DNA of 64,000 bases. It comes from Nostoc sp. FACHB-110. GTDB taxonomy: Bacteria; Cyanobacteriota; Cyanobacteriia; Cyanobacteriales; Nostocaceae. This document shows positions 35,059-43,976 of this stretch, in pieces. Position numbers and translations under genes: made by a program. A model generated the notes under the pieces. It worked only from the letters and a program-made list of their open reading frames with translations. It was not told the origin of the DNA and ran no database searches. The stretch covers positions 186,001 through 250,000 of the forward strand of contig NZ_JACJRU010000002.1 of the NCBI RefSeq assembly GCF_014697425.1, read 5' to 3'. The stretch's first letter is position 1, and each line of letters begins with the position of its first letter.

Positions 35059-35454
35059 TTAACAATGAGACGTAATCAAGCCTAAATTTATAGTTTGTTG
35101 GAATGCTTTTTCAAAAGCAATACCTTGTTTCGTCGCAATATATAACAGTACTATTGCTGCCGAACGAATGGAATCATCACAATGTATTAAAGTCGGTTTC
35201 GATGATTGATTAATAATTTGAAACACCTTAAGTGCTACTTGATGATTAATTTCATCCAGGTTGGTAGGAAAATTTATATACTGTAAGCCCAAAAATTCGA
35301 CTTTTTCTTGTTCATTTTTTAAGAAGCCTCTTTCTTCCGGCGATCGCAGATTGAGTACGGATTTATAACCATCTTCAGATACTTGTGTTAACTGATCTGC
35401 GGTAATTTGTCCGGAGATAGCTAACTCATCGTTAATTTTTCTAACAGTGATCAT
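35059..35454 (-). CDS. DUF442 phosphatase-like protein
   Basis: 131 residues. ISGQITADQL near the start, SVLNLRSPEERGF, and the phosphatase loop LIHCDDSIRSAA with Cys and Arg separated by four residues match the DUF442/beta-lactamase-hydrolase-like phosphatase family (rhodanese/dual-specificity phosphatase fold). Such domains often accompany sulfide or persulfide metabolism. No dioxygenase or rhodanese is adjacent, so the substrate is unknown. Second of the group of small genes. Confidence 0.75.
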   Translation of the reverse strand: MITVRKINDELAISGQITADQLTQVSEDGYKSVLNLRSPEERGFLKNEQEKVEFLGLQYINFPTNLDEINHQVALKVFQIINQSSKPTLIHCDDSIRSAAIVLLYIATKQGIAFEKAFQQTINLGLITSHC

Positions 35455-35505
35455 GTTTGCCGCCTTACTTTAGTATGGGCGGCTAACGAAGTCGCCCATG
35501 TAATT

Positions 35506-35673
35506 TTAATGTTTATGTTTACTATCAGTAATATCGCCTTCAAATGGTTGAACTCCCGTAGCTGGATAGTTATCATCTTTGGGGCCAAAAATCCTACTGA
35601 CTGCATCTGAAACATAGTTCAGCACTTGGGCTGACCTATCTATAGTTGCTTGGAATATTTTTGTAATAGACAT
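35506..35673 (-). CDS. Small protein with strong ribosome binding site
   Basis: 55 residues, MSITKIFQATIDRSAQVLN at the start, then a polar Asp/Lys/His tail. A TAGGAG box lies 9 nt before the ATG, unusually strong for a reading frame this short, and the frame has no interruption, so it is very probably real. Amphipathic N-terminal helix. No family recognised. It sits between the DUF442 gene and an 80-residue gene. Confidence 0.7.
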   Translation of the reverse strand: MSITKIFQATIDRSAQVLNYVSDAVSRIFGPKDDNYPATGVQPFEGDITDSKHKH

Positions 35674-35733
35674 AAATTATTCTCCTAAATTCTTTTTGAT
35701 GGTAAAAATTTATGGGGCGGCTCAACTTAACTA

Positions 35734-35976
35734 TTAGTTAGCCTCATTTTCTATCTCTAGACATCTCTCTAACAGGGTAATTATTTCGCAATTACAACAT
35801 TTCTCTAAAAACTGAATTGTGTCATAATCCCATGTTTGCTCTAATTGCTGTCGTATTTGGTAAATTTGCCAAAACTTTAAAGGATTTAAGAAAGTCGTTT
35901 GGCTAAAAAGTGGCTGATGAATAAACCTCCAGAAAATAATAATGTTATTTAAAAAATAATTTTTGTTTTTAGGCAT
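35734..35976 (-). CDS. Small hypothetical protein
   Basis: 80 residues: aromatic N-terminal part (NNIIIFWRFIHQPLF), a Gln-rich helix (IYQIRQQLEQTWDY) and a C-terminal part with a CC pair (EKCCNCEIITLLERCLEIE). No family recognised. First of the small-gene group, so its upstream region may hold the promoter. Confidence 0.5.
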   Translation of the reverse strand: MPKNKNYFLNNIIIFWRFIHQPLFSQTTFLNPLKFWQIYQIRQQLEQTWDYDTIQFLEKCCNCEIITLLERCLEIENEAN

Positions 35977-36132
35977 TGTGAGTGGATATTGAAGATAATT
36001 AGGTCAAATAATTCTTCCCAGAAAAGCAAGTAAAAAATGAGTCAGCCCATAAAAAATAGCACTTGCTATTTTTTAATCACATCTTTAATGTAAAAGAACA
36101 ATTTGAGGAAGTTGTGAAGGTAAAAAATAAAA

Positions 36133-36747
36133 TTATGGCTTTGACTTTGGTGTACGTCTGCTGGTTTTTGGCTTAGTTTGACGATTAGACCTAGAAACCT
36201 TGCGTTTTTTAGCTTTGCTCGTAGTGAATAAACTCCGAACTCCCTGCTTTTGCACTTTTTTGTAAAAAGAGCCACCCCAATCGCTCAGAGAATGACTCAT
36301 TGCTCCTAGTTCCAACCCCAAAAACAAAGCCAGAAATTCCGGGCTATAACTGACCAGCCATCGCTCAATATTTTTTCCCAAAGCTTGCCAATTAACAGCC
36401 GTATTTCCCAGCCTTTCAATAATTAGCACCCCAACAAAAGCACTCAGTCCCAACAAGCATGAAAGGTATAACACCCGCAACGTCGTACCAATAATCGGCC
36501 CATGCGATAAAAAAGAACGATGGCGGAGGCTTTTTTGATAAGGTAGCCAAATCCAGCGTAAGAAACCCCAGCGTTGGTATTGGCGGGAGTAAATATCCAA
36601 ATCTGGGCCAAACATCAAACCGCCAAACATAAACCCGCCACTGACCATCAAAGTCACACTGCTACTGTGTGTCTGCCAAAAAGTCACACCCGCCACTAAT
36701 GGCAAAGCCCAAAGAGTAATGCGATCGTGTGTCCGGCCAGAGGGCAT
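36133..36747 (-). CDS. DUF2227 membrane metal-binding-like protein
   Basis: 204 residues. The start MPSGRTHDRITLWALP with a His, three or four hydrophobic helices, GPDLDIYSRQYQRWG and LRHRSFLSHGP match DUF2227, a family of integral membrane proteins with conserved His/Asp residues like metal-dependent hydrolases. GAMSHSLSDWG near 155-165 adds another His/Asp set. The Lys/Arg-rich 40-residue tail is cytoplasmic by the positive-inside rule. Substrate unknown. Confidence 0.8.
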   Translation of the reverse strand: MPSGRTHDRITLWALPLVAGVTFWQTHSSSVTLMVSGGFMFGGLMFGPDLDIYSRQYQRWGFLRWIWLPYQKSLRHRSFLSHGPIIGTTLRVLYLSCLLGLSAFVGVLIIERLGNTAVNWQALGKNIERWLVSYSPEFLALFLGLELGAMSHSLSDWGGSFYKKVQKQGVRSLFTTSKAKKRKVSRSNRQTKPKTSRRTPKSKP

Positions 36748-36853
36748 TTAGGAGTTCTCAAAAATACTTCAAATTTTTTTCTCAAAAATACTAGCGCGAT
36801 TAAAAATATTTTGCTATATTGTTTAATTGTGAGCGCAAACAAAAAGCTCAAGC

Positions 36854-36926
<73 letters not shown>

Positions 36927-37064
36927 TTTTTCCTACAACTTGCATGAATAGCAAATTTTGTGACTTTACCCATAAGTTTGCTGTAATGGCAAACTTATGG
37001 TTCTAATAGAATCCGGCAAAGTTATGGTTCCAGCTTGGAAGGGTATAGGTAAAACTATAACAGC

Positions 37065-37238
37065 TTATAAACCAAACTCACGTCGTGCATCATTAAAAGC
37101 AGCGCGGATTTGTTTATATCTAAAACATCCTGGATTTGTAATTAATTCACAAACGCGAGCTTCTGTTGGATAGACACCCTGAGCATTAAGGCTAAGGACA
37201 ATCTCTCTAAACTTTATTTGTGCAAGAGCAACTTCTCG
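37065..37238 (-). pseudogene. C-terminal gene fragment
   Basis: A 57-codon frame, open from an in-frame TAG at 37239, encodes FREIVLSLNAQGVYPTEARV, then ITNPGCFRYKQIRAAFNDAR and a final REFGL. It reads like the conserved end of a cyanobacterial helix-turn-helix-type protein with the rest deleted. No start codon is well placed, so it is probably a remnant. It lies in the 344-bp gap (36960-37303) that is otherwise empty. Confidence 0.4.
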
Positions 37239-37303
37239 CTATTGTTGAGGCGAAAACAGTCTCTATTGGCACATAAAATGTTTTAAAACAAGCGAAACTC
37301 AAA

Positions 37304-37726
37304 ATGAACAGCATCTTTACCCCCGAAGAAATTACTGCCCTCTCTGCGGAAATTGACCGCCAGTTAACAGAACTGCGCTATGCCCAAGATTCAGAGCAAA
37401 AACAAGGAGAGGATAAAATTTCAGATGAAAAATTGCTCGTAAAACAAACCGCAGCAATTACAAAACTGGCACAACAAGAACCTAAAAGTTTTTTGCATAA
37501 ATTTGGACGAGCGGCTAAAAGTGATTTATGCCAAGAGGGGGGAATGCTGAATAAGCAGTGGAAGAAATGGGGCGATTTGGATAATAAGGATGCTGTGGAA
37601 CGTTTGGGTGCAGTGTTGGTAACGATGGGTTTTTCGGGTGATGTGCTATCTCCTTTAGTTGTTGCTGTCACGGTGACTATTATTCACATTGGATTGAAGG
37701 CTTTTTGTGAGGATTATTCTTCGTAG
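37304..37726 (+). CDS. Hypothetical protein with C-terminal hydrophobic segment
   Basis: 140 residues: a charged helical N-terminal part (FTPEEITALSAEIDRQL), a middle part with CQEGGMLNKQWKKW and a C-terminal hydrophobic stretch (LSPLVVAVTVTIIHIGLKAF) that could be a membrane helix. No family recognised. Followed by two palindromic repeats. Confidence 0.55.
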   Translation: MNSIFTPEEITALSAEIDRQLTELRYAQDSEQKQGEDKISDEKLLVKQTAAITKLAQQEPKSFLHKFGRAAKSDLCQEGGMLNKQWKKWGDLDNKDAVERLGAVLVTMGFSGDVLSPLVVAVTVTIIHIGLKAFCEDYSS

Positions 37727-37727
37727 C

Positions 37728-37836
37728 GTGCGTTAGGCGTAAGCCGTAACGCACCAAGATATTTGGCTACTAGCTGGGCTGGGAGCGTAACCCAACAAAA
37801 TCCTGAAAATGTTGGGTTTCACTGCGTTACGCCCAA
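37728..37836. repeat. Two palindromic repeats
   Basis: GTGCGTTAGGC ... GCCGTAACGCAC (37728-37754) is a near-perfect palindrome, and GCGTAACCCAACA ... TGTTGGGTT followed by GCGTTACGC (about 37784-37836) is a larger one. Both are of the GCGTTACG-type dispersed repeat family frequent in cyanobacterial intergenic DNA and may serve as terminators after the 140-residue gene. Confidence 0.65.
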
Positions 37837-37908
37837 CCTAACTTTTAATGCTAGGGTGAAAAAGGGGAAATATAAGGTTAATCAAGGATAAGATGAGTTT
37901 ATTTCATT

Positions 37909-38421
37909 ATGAAAAAAAGACCCTCACCCCAACCCTCTCCCCAAGGGAGAGGGAGTAAAGAACAAGAACAAGAACAAGAGAATCAACAAAAAGATGAAAA
38001 TAACTCTTATTCCCTTCTCCCAAAGGGAGAAGGGCTAGGGGTGAGGGCAGAAATTGCGAAATTAGCAGGTAAAAACCGACAAATTCCCGATGTATTATTA
38101 GAACGCGCCCGTGAATTAAGAAAACAACAAACACCAGCAGAAAAAATATTGTGGGAATGTTTAAAGAATCGACGTTTATTAAATAAAAAATTTCGCAGGC
38201 AACATAATATTGATAGATATATCGTTGATTTTTATTGTCACGAAAAATTACTAATTATCGAAGTAGATGGTAGTATTCATGCAAATCAGCAGACTGAAGA
38301 TTATATCAGAGAAAACTGGTTACGTTCTCATGATTTTACTGTGATTCGCTTTAGTAATGAGCAAATATTTAATGATATCGAATTAGTTTTACATACAATT
38401 GCTCAAGCCCTCATCCCCTAA
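37909..38421 (+). CDS. DUF559 (Vsr-like) endonuclease-like protein
   Basis: 170 residues. Residues 65-170 are a DUF559 domain: ARELRKQQTPAEKILWECLK, FRRQHNIDRYIVDFYC with the catalytic-type Asp, LLIIEVDGSIH and the final strands; the PD-(D/E)XK core resembles very-short-patch repair nucleases. The first 50 residues (RPSPQPSPQGRGSKEQEQEQ and following) are translated from a copy of the CCCTCTCCC palindromic repeat and are disordered, so they look like a late addition to the frame. A later, unmarked start may be the ancestral one. The gene also ends in a repeat. Confidence 0.7.
   Translation: MKKRPSPQPSPQGRGSKEQEQEQENQQKDENNSYSLLPKGEGLGVRAEIAKLAGKNRQIPDVLLERARELRKQQTPAEKILWECLKNRRLLNKKFRRQHNIDRYIVDFYCHEKLLIIEVDGSIHANQQTEDYIRENWLRSHDFTVIRFSNEQIFNDIELVLHTIAQALIP
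37919..38046. repeat. CTCTCCC palindromic repeats inside DUF559 gene
   Basis: Two related repeat units lie within the 5' part of the gene: CCCTCACCC ... CCCTCTCCCC then GGGAGAGGG (37919-37953) and CCCTTCTCCC then GGGAGAAGGG ... GGGGTGAGGG (38010-38046). Each is an inner hairpin flanked by CCCTCACCC/GGGTGAGGG arms. They are read through as coding sequence. Confidence 0.7.
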
Positions 38422-38600
38422 CCACTTCTCCCACAAGGAGAAGGGGAAAAAGAATTTTTGGCTCCCCTCTCCGCTTGGGAGAGGGGCTGGGGGTGAGGGC
38501 AGTACCTTGCCAACAAGCGGGTTTCACGTTCAGTTGACGTGAATTCGACAGACCTCACCCACCCAGCCTCCCTCTCCTGCAAGGAGAGGAAGGAGCAACG
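38407..38600. repeat. CTCTCCC palindromic repeat cluster
   Basis: Three further units of the same family: CCCTCATCCCC ... CTTCTCCC/GGAGAAGG (38408-38450), CTCCCCTCTCC ... GGAGAGGGG ... GGGTGAGGG (38463-38500) and CCTCACCC ... CCTCTCCT/AGGAGAGG (38553-38597). They link the end of the DUF559 gene to the end of the CHAT gene and probably stop transcription from both sides. Confidence 0.7.
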
Positions 38601-38626
38601 AAAAACTAAACCCCTTGATTTTAATA

Positions 38627-41600
38627 TCACTCTGCCAACAACGCCTCAAGGAATTGAGGGTCAGCAATACCCCGCAGGATAGCGGAGATAATCATAGAAG
38701 CTTCCGAATCTAACGGCTCGCACAGTATATTCTCATCTCGCTCGCCGGCTAAGATACGACGGATGGCAGCAACGAGATTTTGCCAAACTTCTGCAAAATT
38801 TTCCATCTCAATTTCTAACTGTTCCCTCTCTTCTGCATCATCCACAGCATCTACTACCTGTGCAATAAACTGCCCATATTGCCGCAACTCATACTGTGTC
38901 CCCGCAAACGCCGCTTTTGCTTGCCTTGCTTGGCGACGATATTCTTTAGCTTGGGTGGTGTTGCTTTGCTTGTCGGCAATATTTGCCAAGGTGTCATAGA
39001 TTTTCCAAATCTCAGCCGCAGCCGGGTCTAAGGTTTGCTTGATAGCTAATGCTTCTTCTGCCAATTGTCGGGCTTCGCTGAGGCGGTGGGGTTGGTTTTG
39101 TAGTATGGCAGCGAGGTTATTTAATACTTGAGATGCACTTGCTTGATTTTCTAATTTTTGAAATTGCTTCAAAGCCTTGCGATACCAAGCCTCTGCCTCT
39201 CCCAGTTTGCCAACAAAGTAATTTAGGTTGCCTAATTGAGACCAAGTACCTGCTGCATCTGCTAGATTTCCTAGAGATTCTTTAATTTGTGCTGATGTTC
39301 GGTAGGCATCTTCCGCAGCGTCCCACTGCTTGCCTTCTTCGTACACCCTACCCAGTTGATGCCAAGCCGTAGCTTCTGGTGCTGGTTCGTTGAGTTGCTG
39401 GAAAGTAGTCAGTACTTCTCGGTAACGCCGTTCTGCTTCTGGGAGGTTGCCTTGCAGCATGGCTAGAATTCCGAGTTGAAAATTTGATACCGCAGCCTCA
39501 CGAAGGTTGCCAAGTTTTTTATTAATAGCTAATCCTGCTTCATAAGCAATGCGTGCCTCACCATAATTCCCCATCAACATCAGCGCATCTGCCAAGTAAG
39601 TCTGCAACGTTCCCATCAGTTGCTTAACACCATCAGACTGTTCCAACTGCTGCGCCACTACCAACCCCTGACGGTGGATTTGTGCTGCTTGTGCTGTTTG
39701 TCTTTGAAACCTCAAGCACCGCCCCAGCCTAACCAGAGTAACACAATAGTTATAACTTGGTTGTTCACCCAACTCTGCCAGTATCTCACTAAACACCTGC
39801 GCTGCTTGTTGATAGCGACCTGTATCGAATAATTGCTCGCCTGAACTCGTACGGCTGAGAAACCATGTATCAGAACCTACTTCCCCAATTAACTGAGCAA
39901 TCCGTTGATTTAGTCTAGTGCGATCGCGGTTAAGTCCAAAGATATAAAGAAATCTGTTTACGTTGTCAACAAAGTCTACTGCCCATTCTGCAACTGCATT
40001 CAACGCCCCATCAACTGCATAAAGTAAATTCGGTAATTCCCGTTGGGCAATGGCACGGGCAAAATGAGGGTTTTTGCTATCTTCAAAATACAAATAGCGA
40101 GAAACTTCATAATACCGCTCTTGATAACGGGCAAGCAGTTCTGTCTGTGCTTCTGGGGATAAGCGCGACCACAAGGCAGGGGCTAAGGTGGGGTGAAATT
40201 TGAGAAAAGACCCATCAACTTGAATTAACCCAGTAGTTTCTAATGCGGGGCGTAAAGTTTGCCACTGTGACTCAGAAATTTCTGTAATATCCAGCAAGAT
40301 AACTTCTAATGCCCCACCCTGAAACACGCCTAAGCGAAGCAACAACTGCATTGCTTCAGCATCCAACCGTTCTAAAGATAAATTCAACGATGCTAATAGG
40401 GGATTATTTGGTGTTTGGGCAACCAAAGCTTCTAAGCGTTGTCCCAACTCTGCCGGACGGCGGGTTTTCAATTGTCTCGCTAACAAACCAATCGACAGGG
40501 GATGAAAATCGACCAGTTCAAATAATCTCAACAACACGTCGTGTTGCGGTGGGTCAAATTTGGGTGCTGGCGGCAGTTTAATCAAACTCTGGAAATACGC
40601 TAGGGCATCTTCTTGTCCCAAACCTCGCAAAGATAAGGAGATATGTTTGCGACTGCCTTCTGTGGGATAATCGGGATGGTGAAAATCTGGTGTGCGCGTG
40701 GTGAGTAATACCCGACATTCCCCAACCTCAGACCAATGTTTTGCCACGGTTAACAGTTCCCGTAAAGGTTCTGGGGGCAAGGTTTCTAAGTTATCTAAAA
40801 TCAGCAATGTGGCTTGCTTACGCAACGCCTGAGTTGCCGCCGCCCCATCAATTAAACTCTCTTCTAACACTGTCGCCAGGGTGCTAATTGCCCAGCCTAC
40901 AGCATCCACACCACCAAAAGCGGCATAATCAACAAAACAGACTTTCTCAAACATCCCCGTGCGGTGTAACCAGCGTCCTGCTTCCTGGACAAGGTAGGTT
41001 TTTCCCTGTCCACCAAAACCCGATACTGTGAGGCGGCGCGTTTCCTGGACAAACCATCTTTCTATCTGCCACAATTCCCGGCTACGACCGAAGAATCCAG
41101 CTTCTTGTAAATCCGGCAAGTTTCCCCATTTTGGTGATTCGCCGCTTTCTTGGTTGTTCAAGTCTTGCTGCAATAACGGCGTATCCCCAGCCGCTTGATA
41201 CAAGGCAGGTAAAAACCAATCTTGCAATTTTAACTGCACCCGTTCCTCACCCCGTTGCCGTTCTCCCCGTTGTTGGTTGAGATACAAATCTCGTCGCGCA
41301 TTATCTAATGCTTCACCCATACCAGCACCAGATACTAAACCCTGATAAAATTTAGCAAACAGTTGTTGGGTAGTTGTCACTAATACGGAATAAGTCATTG
41401 CCAAGACTGTGGGAATACCTGCATGGGTTAACCTAGCGGCTACACTACCCATTGCATCTTCTCCATCTTCGCCACCCATCGCCGCCGACTGACAAGCAGA
41501 TAAAACAATTAACCCCACTTTTTGCCGATTCAGCATATCACCCAAGGTTTCGGCAGTAATCAGGGCTTTTTTCCCTTCTTTATCTTCAAATAACAAATAA

Positions 41601-42373
41601 CCTATATTGCCGCCGTTCTCATTCCCGCCTTTAGTTAGTCCCACCGGATCGCTATGTTTAGCCTGTTCTTGGAAACGCCCATCTAAATCAAATACCCCAT
41701 GACCGTCAAAATGCACAATATCAACAGGGGGTTGGCGCGAGTCTTCTAACCGCGCTACTAAATTATCCAAGGTGGCTGGACGCAAAAATTCTACCTCAAC
41801 CCGTCCTGCTGCTGCTTGTTGAATGGCGTTCAAAACTGCCATTGCTTCACCACGGGGGTCAATAAATCCCGCATCACTGGGACGACTGATAACAAATAAT
41901 AACCGCAATCGGTCTTTGACTTGCACTTTAAACGGTCTGCGTCCACCCCCTGCACCAGCCAAGCGGCGACGAATTGAAATCCGGGGATTTTCGTGAAACA
42001 AATAAGTACCTTCTGGGTCGCATAACAATTCCCAAGGCAGCGATAAAATTGCTGGATGACTGGCGCTGATTGTTAATAAGCGTCCTGGTTGATTTTCATC
42101 TTGAAAATAATTAAACAGCCGTTGAGCAGTCCGATTTTGAAAAACTGCATTAAATAAAGCTTCGCCCCATTGCCGGAATTTTTTTGCTATCCCTTCCGCC
42201 CGTTTATCGTCTACATCCGTGGTGTAACGTGCCGCATAAGTTTCTAAGTACCAGCGAATCTCTTCTCTGTCTGCTGCACTTAACGGTGAGGCAAAATCCA
42301 GCCTCTCAGTTTCTTGCCCATCAAATGTTACAATGACTTGATTATTCTCTGGGAAGCGGAGATTTAATTCCAT
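38627..42373 (-). CDS. CHAT protease - STAND NTPase - TPR protein
   Basis: 1248 residues. CHAT caspase-like domain (about 90-400) with catalytic His225 (VHFDGHG) and Cys294 (LSACQSA). NTPase (about 430-720): Walker A GFGGQGKT near 452-459, Walker B LLILDNLE, and an NB-ARC-like helical region. The C-terminal part (about 860-1150) holds at least six TPR units (ARIAYEAGLAINKKLGN, AERRYREVLTTFQQL, AEAWYRKALKQFQKL). This layout matches multidomain cyanobacterial CHAT proteins and resembles STAND-type immune sensors that cut a target after ligand binding by the repeats. No obvious substrate gene is beside it. The start at 42373 follows a conserved CHAT N-terminus. Confidence 0.85.
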   Translation of the reverse strand: MELNLRFPENNQVIVTFDGQETERLDFASPLSAADREEIRWYLETYAARYTTDVDDKRAEGIAKKFRQWGEALFNAVFQNRTAQRLFNYFQDENQPGRLLTISASHPAILSLPWELLCDPEGTYLFHENPRISIRRRLAGAGGGRRPFKVQVKDRLRLLFVISRPSDAGFIDPRGEAMAVLNAIQQAAAGRVEVEFLRPATLDNLVARLEDSRQPPVDIVHFDGHGVFDLDGRFQEQAKHSDPVGLTKGGNENGGNIGYLLFEDKEGKKALITAETLGDMLNRQKVGLIVLSACQSAAMGGEDGEDAMGSVAARLTHAGIPTVLAMTYSVLVTTTQQLFAKFYQGLVSGAGMGEALDNARRDLYLNQQRGERQRGEERVQLKLQDWFLPALYQAAGDTPLLQQDLNNQESGESPKWGNLPDLQEAGFFGRSRELWQIERWFVQETRRLTVSGFGGQGKTYLVQEAGRWLHRTGMFEKVCFVDYAAFGGVDAVGWAISTLATVLEESLIDGAAATQALRKQATLLILDNLETLPPEPLRELLTVAKHWSEVGECRVLLTTRTPDFHHPDYPTEGSRKHISLSLRGLGQEDALAYFQSLIKLPPAPKFDPPQHDVLLRLFELVDFHPLSIGLLARQLKTRRPAELGQRLEALVAQTPNNPLLASLNLSLERLDAEAMQLLLRLGVFQGGALEVILLDITEISESQWQTLRPALETTGLIQVDGSFLKFHPTLAPALWSRLSPEAQTELLARYQERYYEVSRYLYFEDSKNPHFARAIAQRELPNLLYAVDGALNAVAEWAVDFVDNVNRFLYIFGLNRDRTRLNQRIAQLIGEVGSDTWFLSRTSSGEQLFDTGRYQQAAQVFSEILAELGEQPSYNYCVTLVRLGRCLRFQRQTAQAAQIHRQGLVVAQQLEQSDGVKQLMGTLQTYLADALMLMGNYGEARIAYEAGLAINKKLGNLREAAVSNFQLGILAMLQGNLPEAERRYREVLTTFQQLNEPAPEATAWHQLGRVYEEGKQWDAAEDAYRTSAQIKESLGNLADAAGTWSQLGNLNYFVGKLGEAEAWYRKALKQFQKLENQASASQVLNNLAAILQNQPHRLSEARQLAEEALAIKQTLDPAAAEIWKIYDTLANIADKQSNTTQAKEYRRQARQAKAAFAGTQYELRQYGQFIAQVVDAVDDAEEREQLEIEMENFAEVWQNLVAAIRRILAGERDENILCEPLDSEASMIISAILRGIADPQFLEALLAE

Positions 42374-42501
42374 AGCTGGCGGTTTGGGCGTGGCAGTTTA
42401 TTTGAGAGAATACAAACTTTTTAGCCTAAATTCCGTAAAAATGCTAGGCGATTATTTTGAAGATAGGTAGAAGGGAATGGGTAATGGATAATGCTTTGAT
42501 T

Positions 42502-43101
42502 CTATTCCCTATTTTCTGGTTCAAGGGTTAAACCGCGATAGACTTGTTCAATGGGAAATTTGAAGTTAATGCTTTTGAGTTCGATTGTGTCGCCTGGTTT
42601 GTAGTTGATAATCAACCAGTCGCCTGCGTCGTTTTTGTGATATAGGTCGATTTCGATGCTAGTGGAACTGACTAGTAGGTAATCAATTAAGGCTGGGTTT
42701 TGGCGGTACATTCGGAATTTGCCGCCTCTGTCGTAGGCTTCGGTGCTGGCGGAGAGGACTTCGACGATTAAGCAGGGGTAGGTAATATATTGGGTGGTGG
42801 TTTTGTCGCGATCATCGCAGGTGACGCTGACATCTGGGTAGGTGTAGTTATTTGTGCCAACAATATTAATTCGTAGGTCTGAAGTTGCAGTTTCGCAGCC
42901 ACTCCCTTCTAAATGATTACTAAACAATGTGATCAATTTGGCAGCAAGTAAGCTATGGTTTTTGCTACCACCAGTCATGGCATAGATACCCATAGGATAA
43001 ACTTGACCGTTGATCAGTTCGTGTTTTTCTAGTTGCTGTTCTTCCCAAGCAAAGTATTCTTCGGGGGTTAAGTTTGTGGGTTTGTCTTTAGCTGTGATCA
43101 T
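42502..43101 (-). CDS. Uma2 family (DUF820) endonuclease-like protein
   Basis: 199 residues with the Uma2 marks: LTPEEYFAWEEQQLEKHELI, ATSDLRINI, YTYPDVSVTCDD with catalytic-type Asp, CLIVEVLSASTEAYDRGGK with Glu, and YRQNPALIDYLLVSS. It is a closer match to the standard family than the copy at 11445. It is 34 bp downstream of a small helical gene, which may be co-expressed. Confidence 0.88.
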   Translation of the reverse strand: MITAKDKPTNLTPEEYFAWEEQQLEKHELINGQVYPMGIYAMTGGSKNHSLLAAKLITLFSNHLEGSGCETATSDLRINIVGTNNYTYPDVSVTCDDRDKTTTQYITYPCLIVEVLSASTEAYDRGGKFRMYRQNPALIDYLLVSSTSIEIDLYHKNDAGDWLIINYKPGDTIELKSINFKFPIEQVYRGLTLEPENRE

Positions 43102-43135
43102 TTTTGGGTAATTGGTAATACTTTGATTTTATTCG

Positions 43136-43435
43136 CTATCCCCTAACTAACTTTTCGTTGACAAAGAAAGAACCTGTACTTCGCTGATTTTGGACAATTG
43201 CTTCACTCCGAATTTGCTCTTGCCAAGCTAAAGCATTAACTCCTTGAAAAGCTGTAATTTTCCCTGAGAGTTGGTTAATGGGATGCTCTGAAGCATGATC
43301 AGGATTAGATTGACTATCAATTGGTTGACTATGGAGTTTTTGACTCAGATATTGCAAAATCTCCTGTTGTTCTGCCCCAGATAATTGTTCAATTAAACTA
43401 AATACTTGTTCTTTGGTGATTTGCAAGTTCAGCAT
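43136..43435 (-). CDS. Small hypothetical protein upstream of Uma2
   Basis: 99 residues: an N-terminal helical domain (LQITKEQVFSLIEQLSGAEQQ, ILQYLSQKLH), then a polar linker and a C-terminal stretch. The helical start is typical of small antitoxin-like proteins in cyanobacteria that precede Uma2 or PIN genes. Pairing is inferred from position. Confidence 0.55.
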   Translation of the reverse strand: MLNLQITKEQVFSLIEQLSGAEQQEILQYLSQKLHSQPIDSQSNPDHASEHPINQLSGKITAFQGVNALAWQEQIRSEAIVQNQRSTGSFFVNEKLVRG

Positions 43436-43524
43436 TGCTTAAATCTCTATACTTTCTATTAGGTAATGGGTAATATTTTTATTTTATTCCTTGTTCCCTT
43501 TTTTTAAATAAACAGTTTTTGGAG

Positions 43525-43620
43525 TCAGCCTTTTTTGAATTTTTCGGTTTGGTCGATTTGGCGGGTGAGGGTTGCGATTTTGCGATCGATTGCGGTTAGG
43601 AAGTTAGCTATTTTTTCTTG
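43525..43620 (-). pseudogene. C-terminal remnant of type I restriction HsdS
   Basis: A frame of 31 codons, bounded upstream by TAA, encodes QEKIANFLTAIDRKI then a helix ending in KFKKG. This is the conserved distal helix of HsdS specificity subunits (the usual continuation LLQQMF is lost at the stop). The rest of hsdS and any hsdR/hsdM are absent, so this marks a deleted type I restriction system. Confidence 0.55.
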
Positions 43621-43679
43621 TTATTCTGAATGAGGTCTTAAAACATTAATCGATTCAAAGAAATCAGAGATTATTTATC

Positions 43680-43842
43680 AGGACTTACGCACAAGCTACG
43701 GAAAATCGTAGACGCGATAGCGGCTTGCCGCAGGCTACCACAGAGAGAAGTTGCGTGCGGAGGTTCCCTCCGTTGAGCAAACTTCGGTCGGCGCAGAGTT
43801 CACGGAGAAATGAGAGTTTGAGAGATATTTTGCGTAAGTCCT
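43680..43842. mobile_element. MITE with 12-bp terminal inverted repeats
   Basis: AGGACTTACGCA (43680-43691) and TGCGTAAGTCCT (43831-43842) are perfect 12-bp inverted ends of a 163-bp noncoding element. No transposase inside and no clear target duplication; AT-rich flanks on both sides. The GGACTTACGCA end is a known style of cyanobacterial insertion sequence ends. Together with the hsdS and IS5 remnants it fills the 424-bp gap between the Uma2-linked gene and flv2. Confidence 0.8.
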
Positions 43843-43859
43843 ATTTATAAAGTAAATCT

Positions 43860-43964
43860 TTAGGAGACAAGACGACGTAGCATAATTCTAGTCATAACAG
43901 CATATATGGCTGCTTCGCTCATTTCAGGCAGACGCTCATAATCCTTTTTTCTCGTCAAGCTCAT
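43860..43964 (-). pseudogene. 3' remnant of an IS5-like transposase
   Basis: The last 34 codons (LTRKKDYERLPEMSEAAIYA, then VMTRIMLRRLVS) match the conserved C-terminus of IS5-family DDE transposases (RxxKDYExLxExSExxIYxAMxRLMLRRL). The upstream catalytic domain is missing and replaced by the flv2 terminator hairpin. The adjacent MITE might derive from the same or a related element. Confidence 0.65.
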
Positions 43965-43976
43965 AATGAAACCAAA

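Noticed and set aside
38407..38600. CRISPR or large regulatory RNA in the CTCTCCC cluster
   Set aside because: Repeat units are unequal, partly palindromic and also occur inside a gene; no regular spacers.
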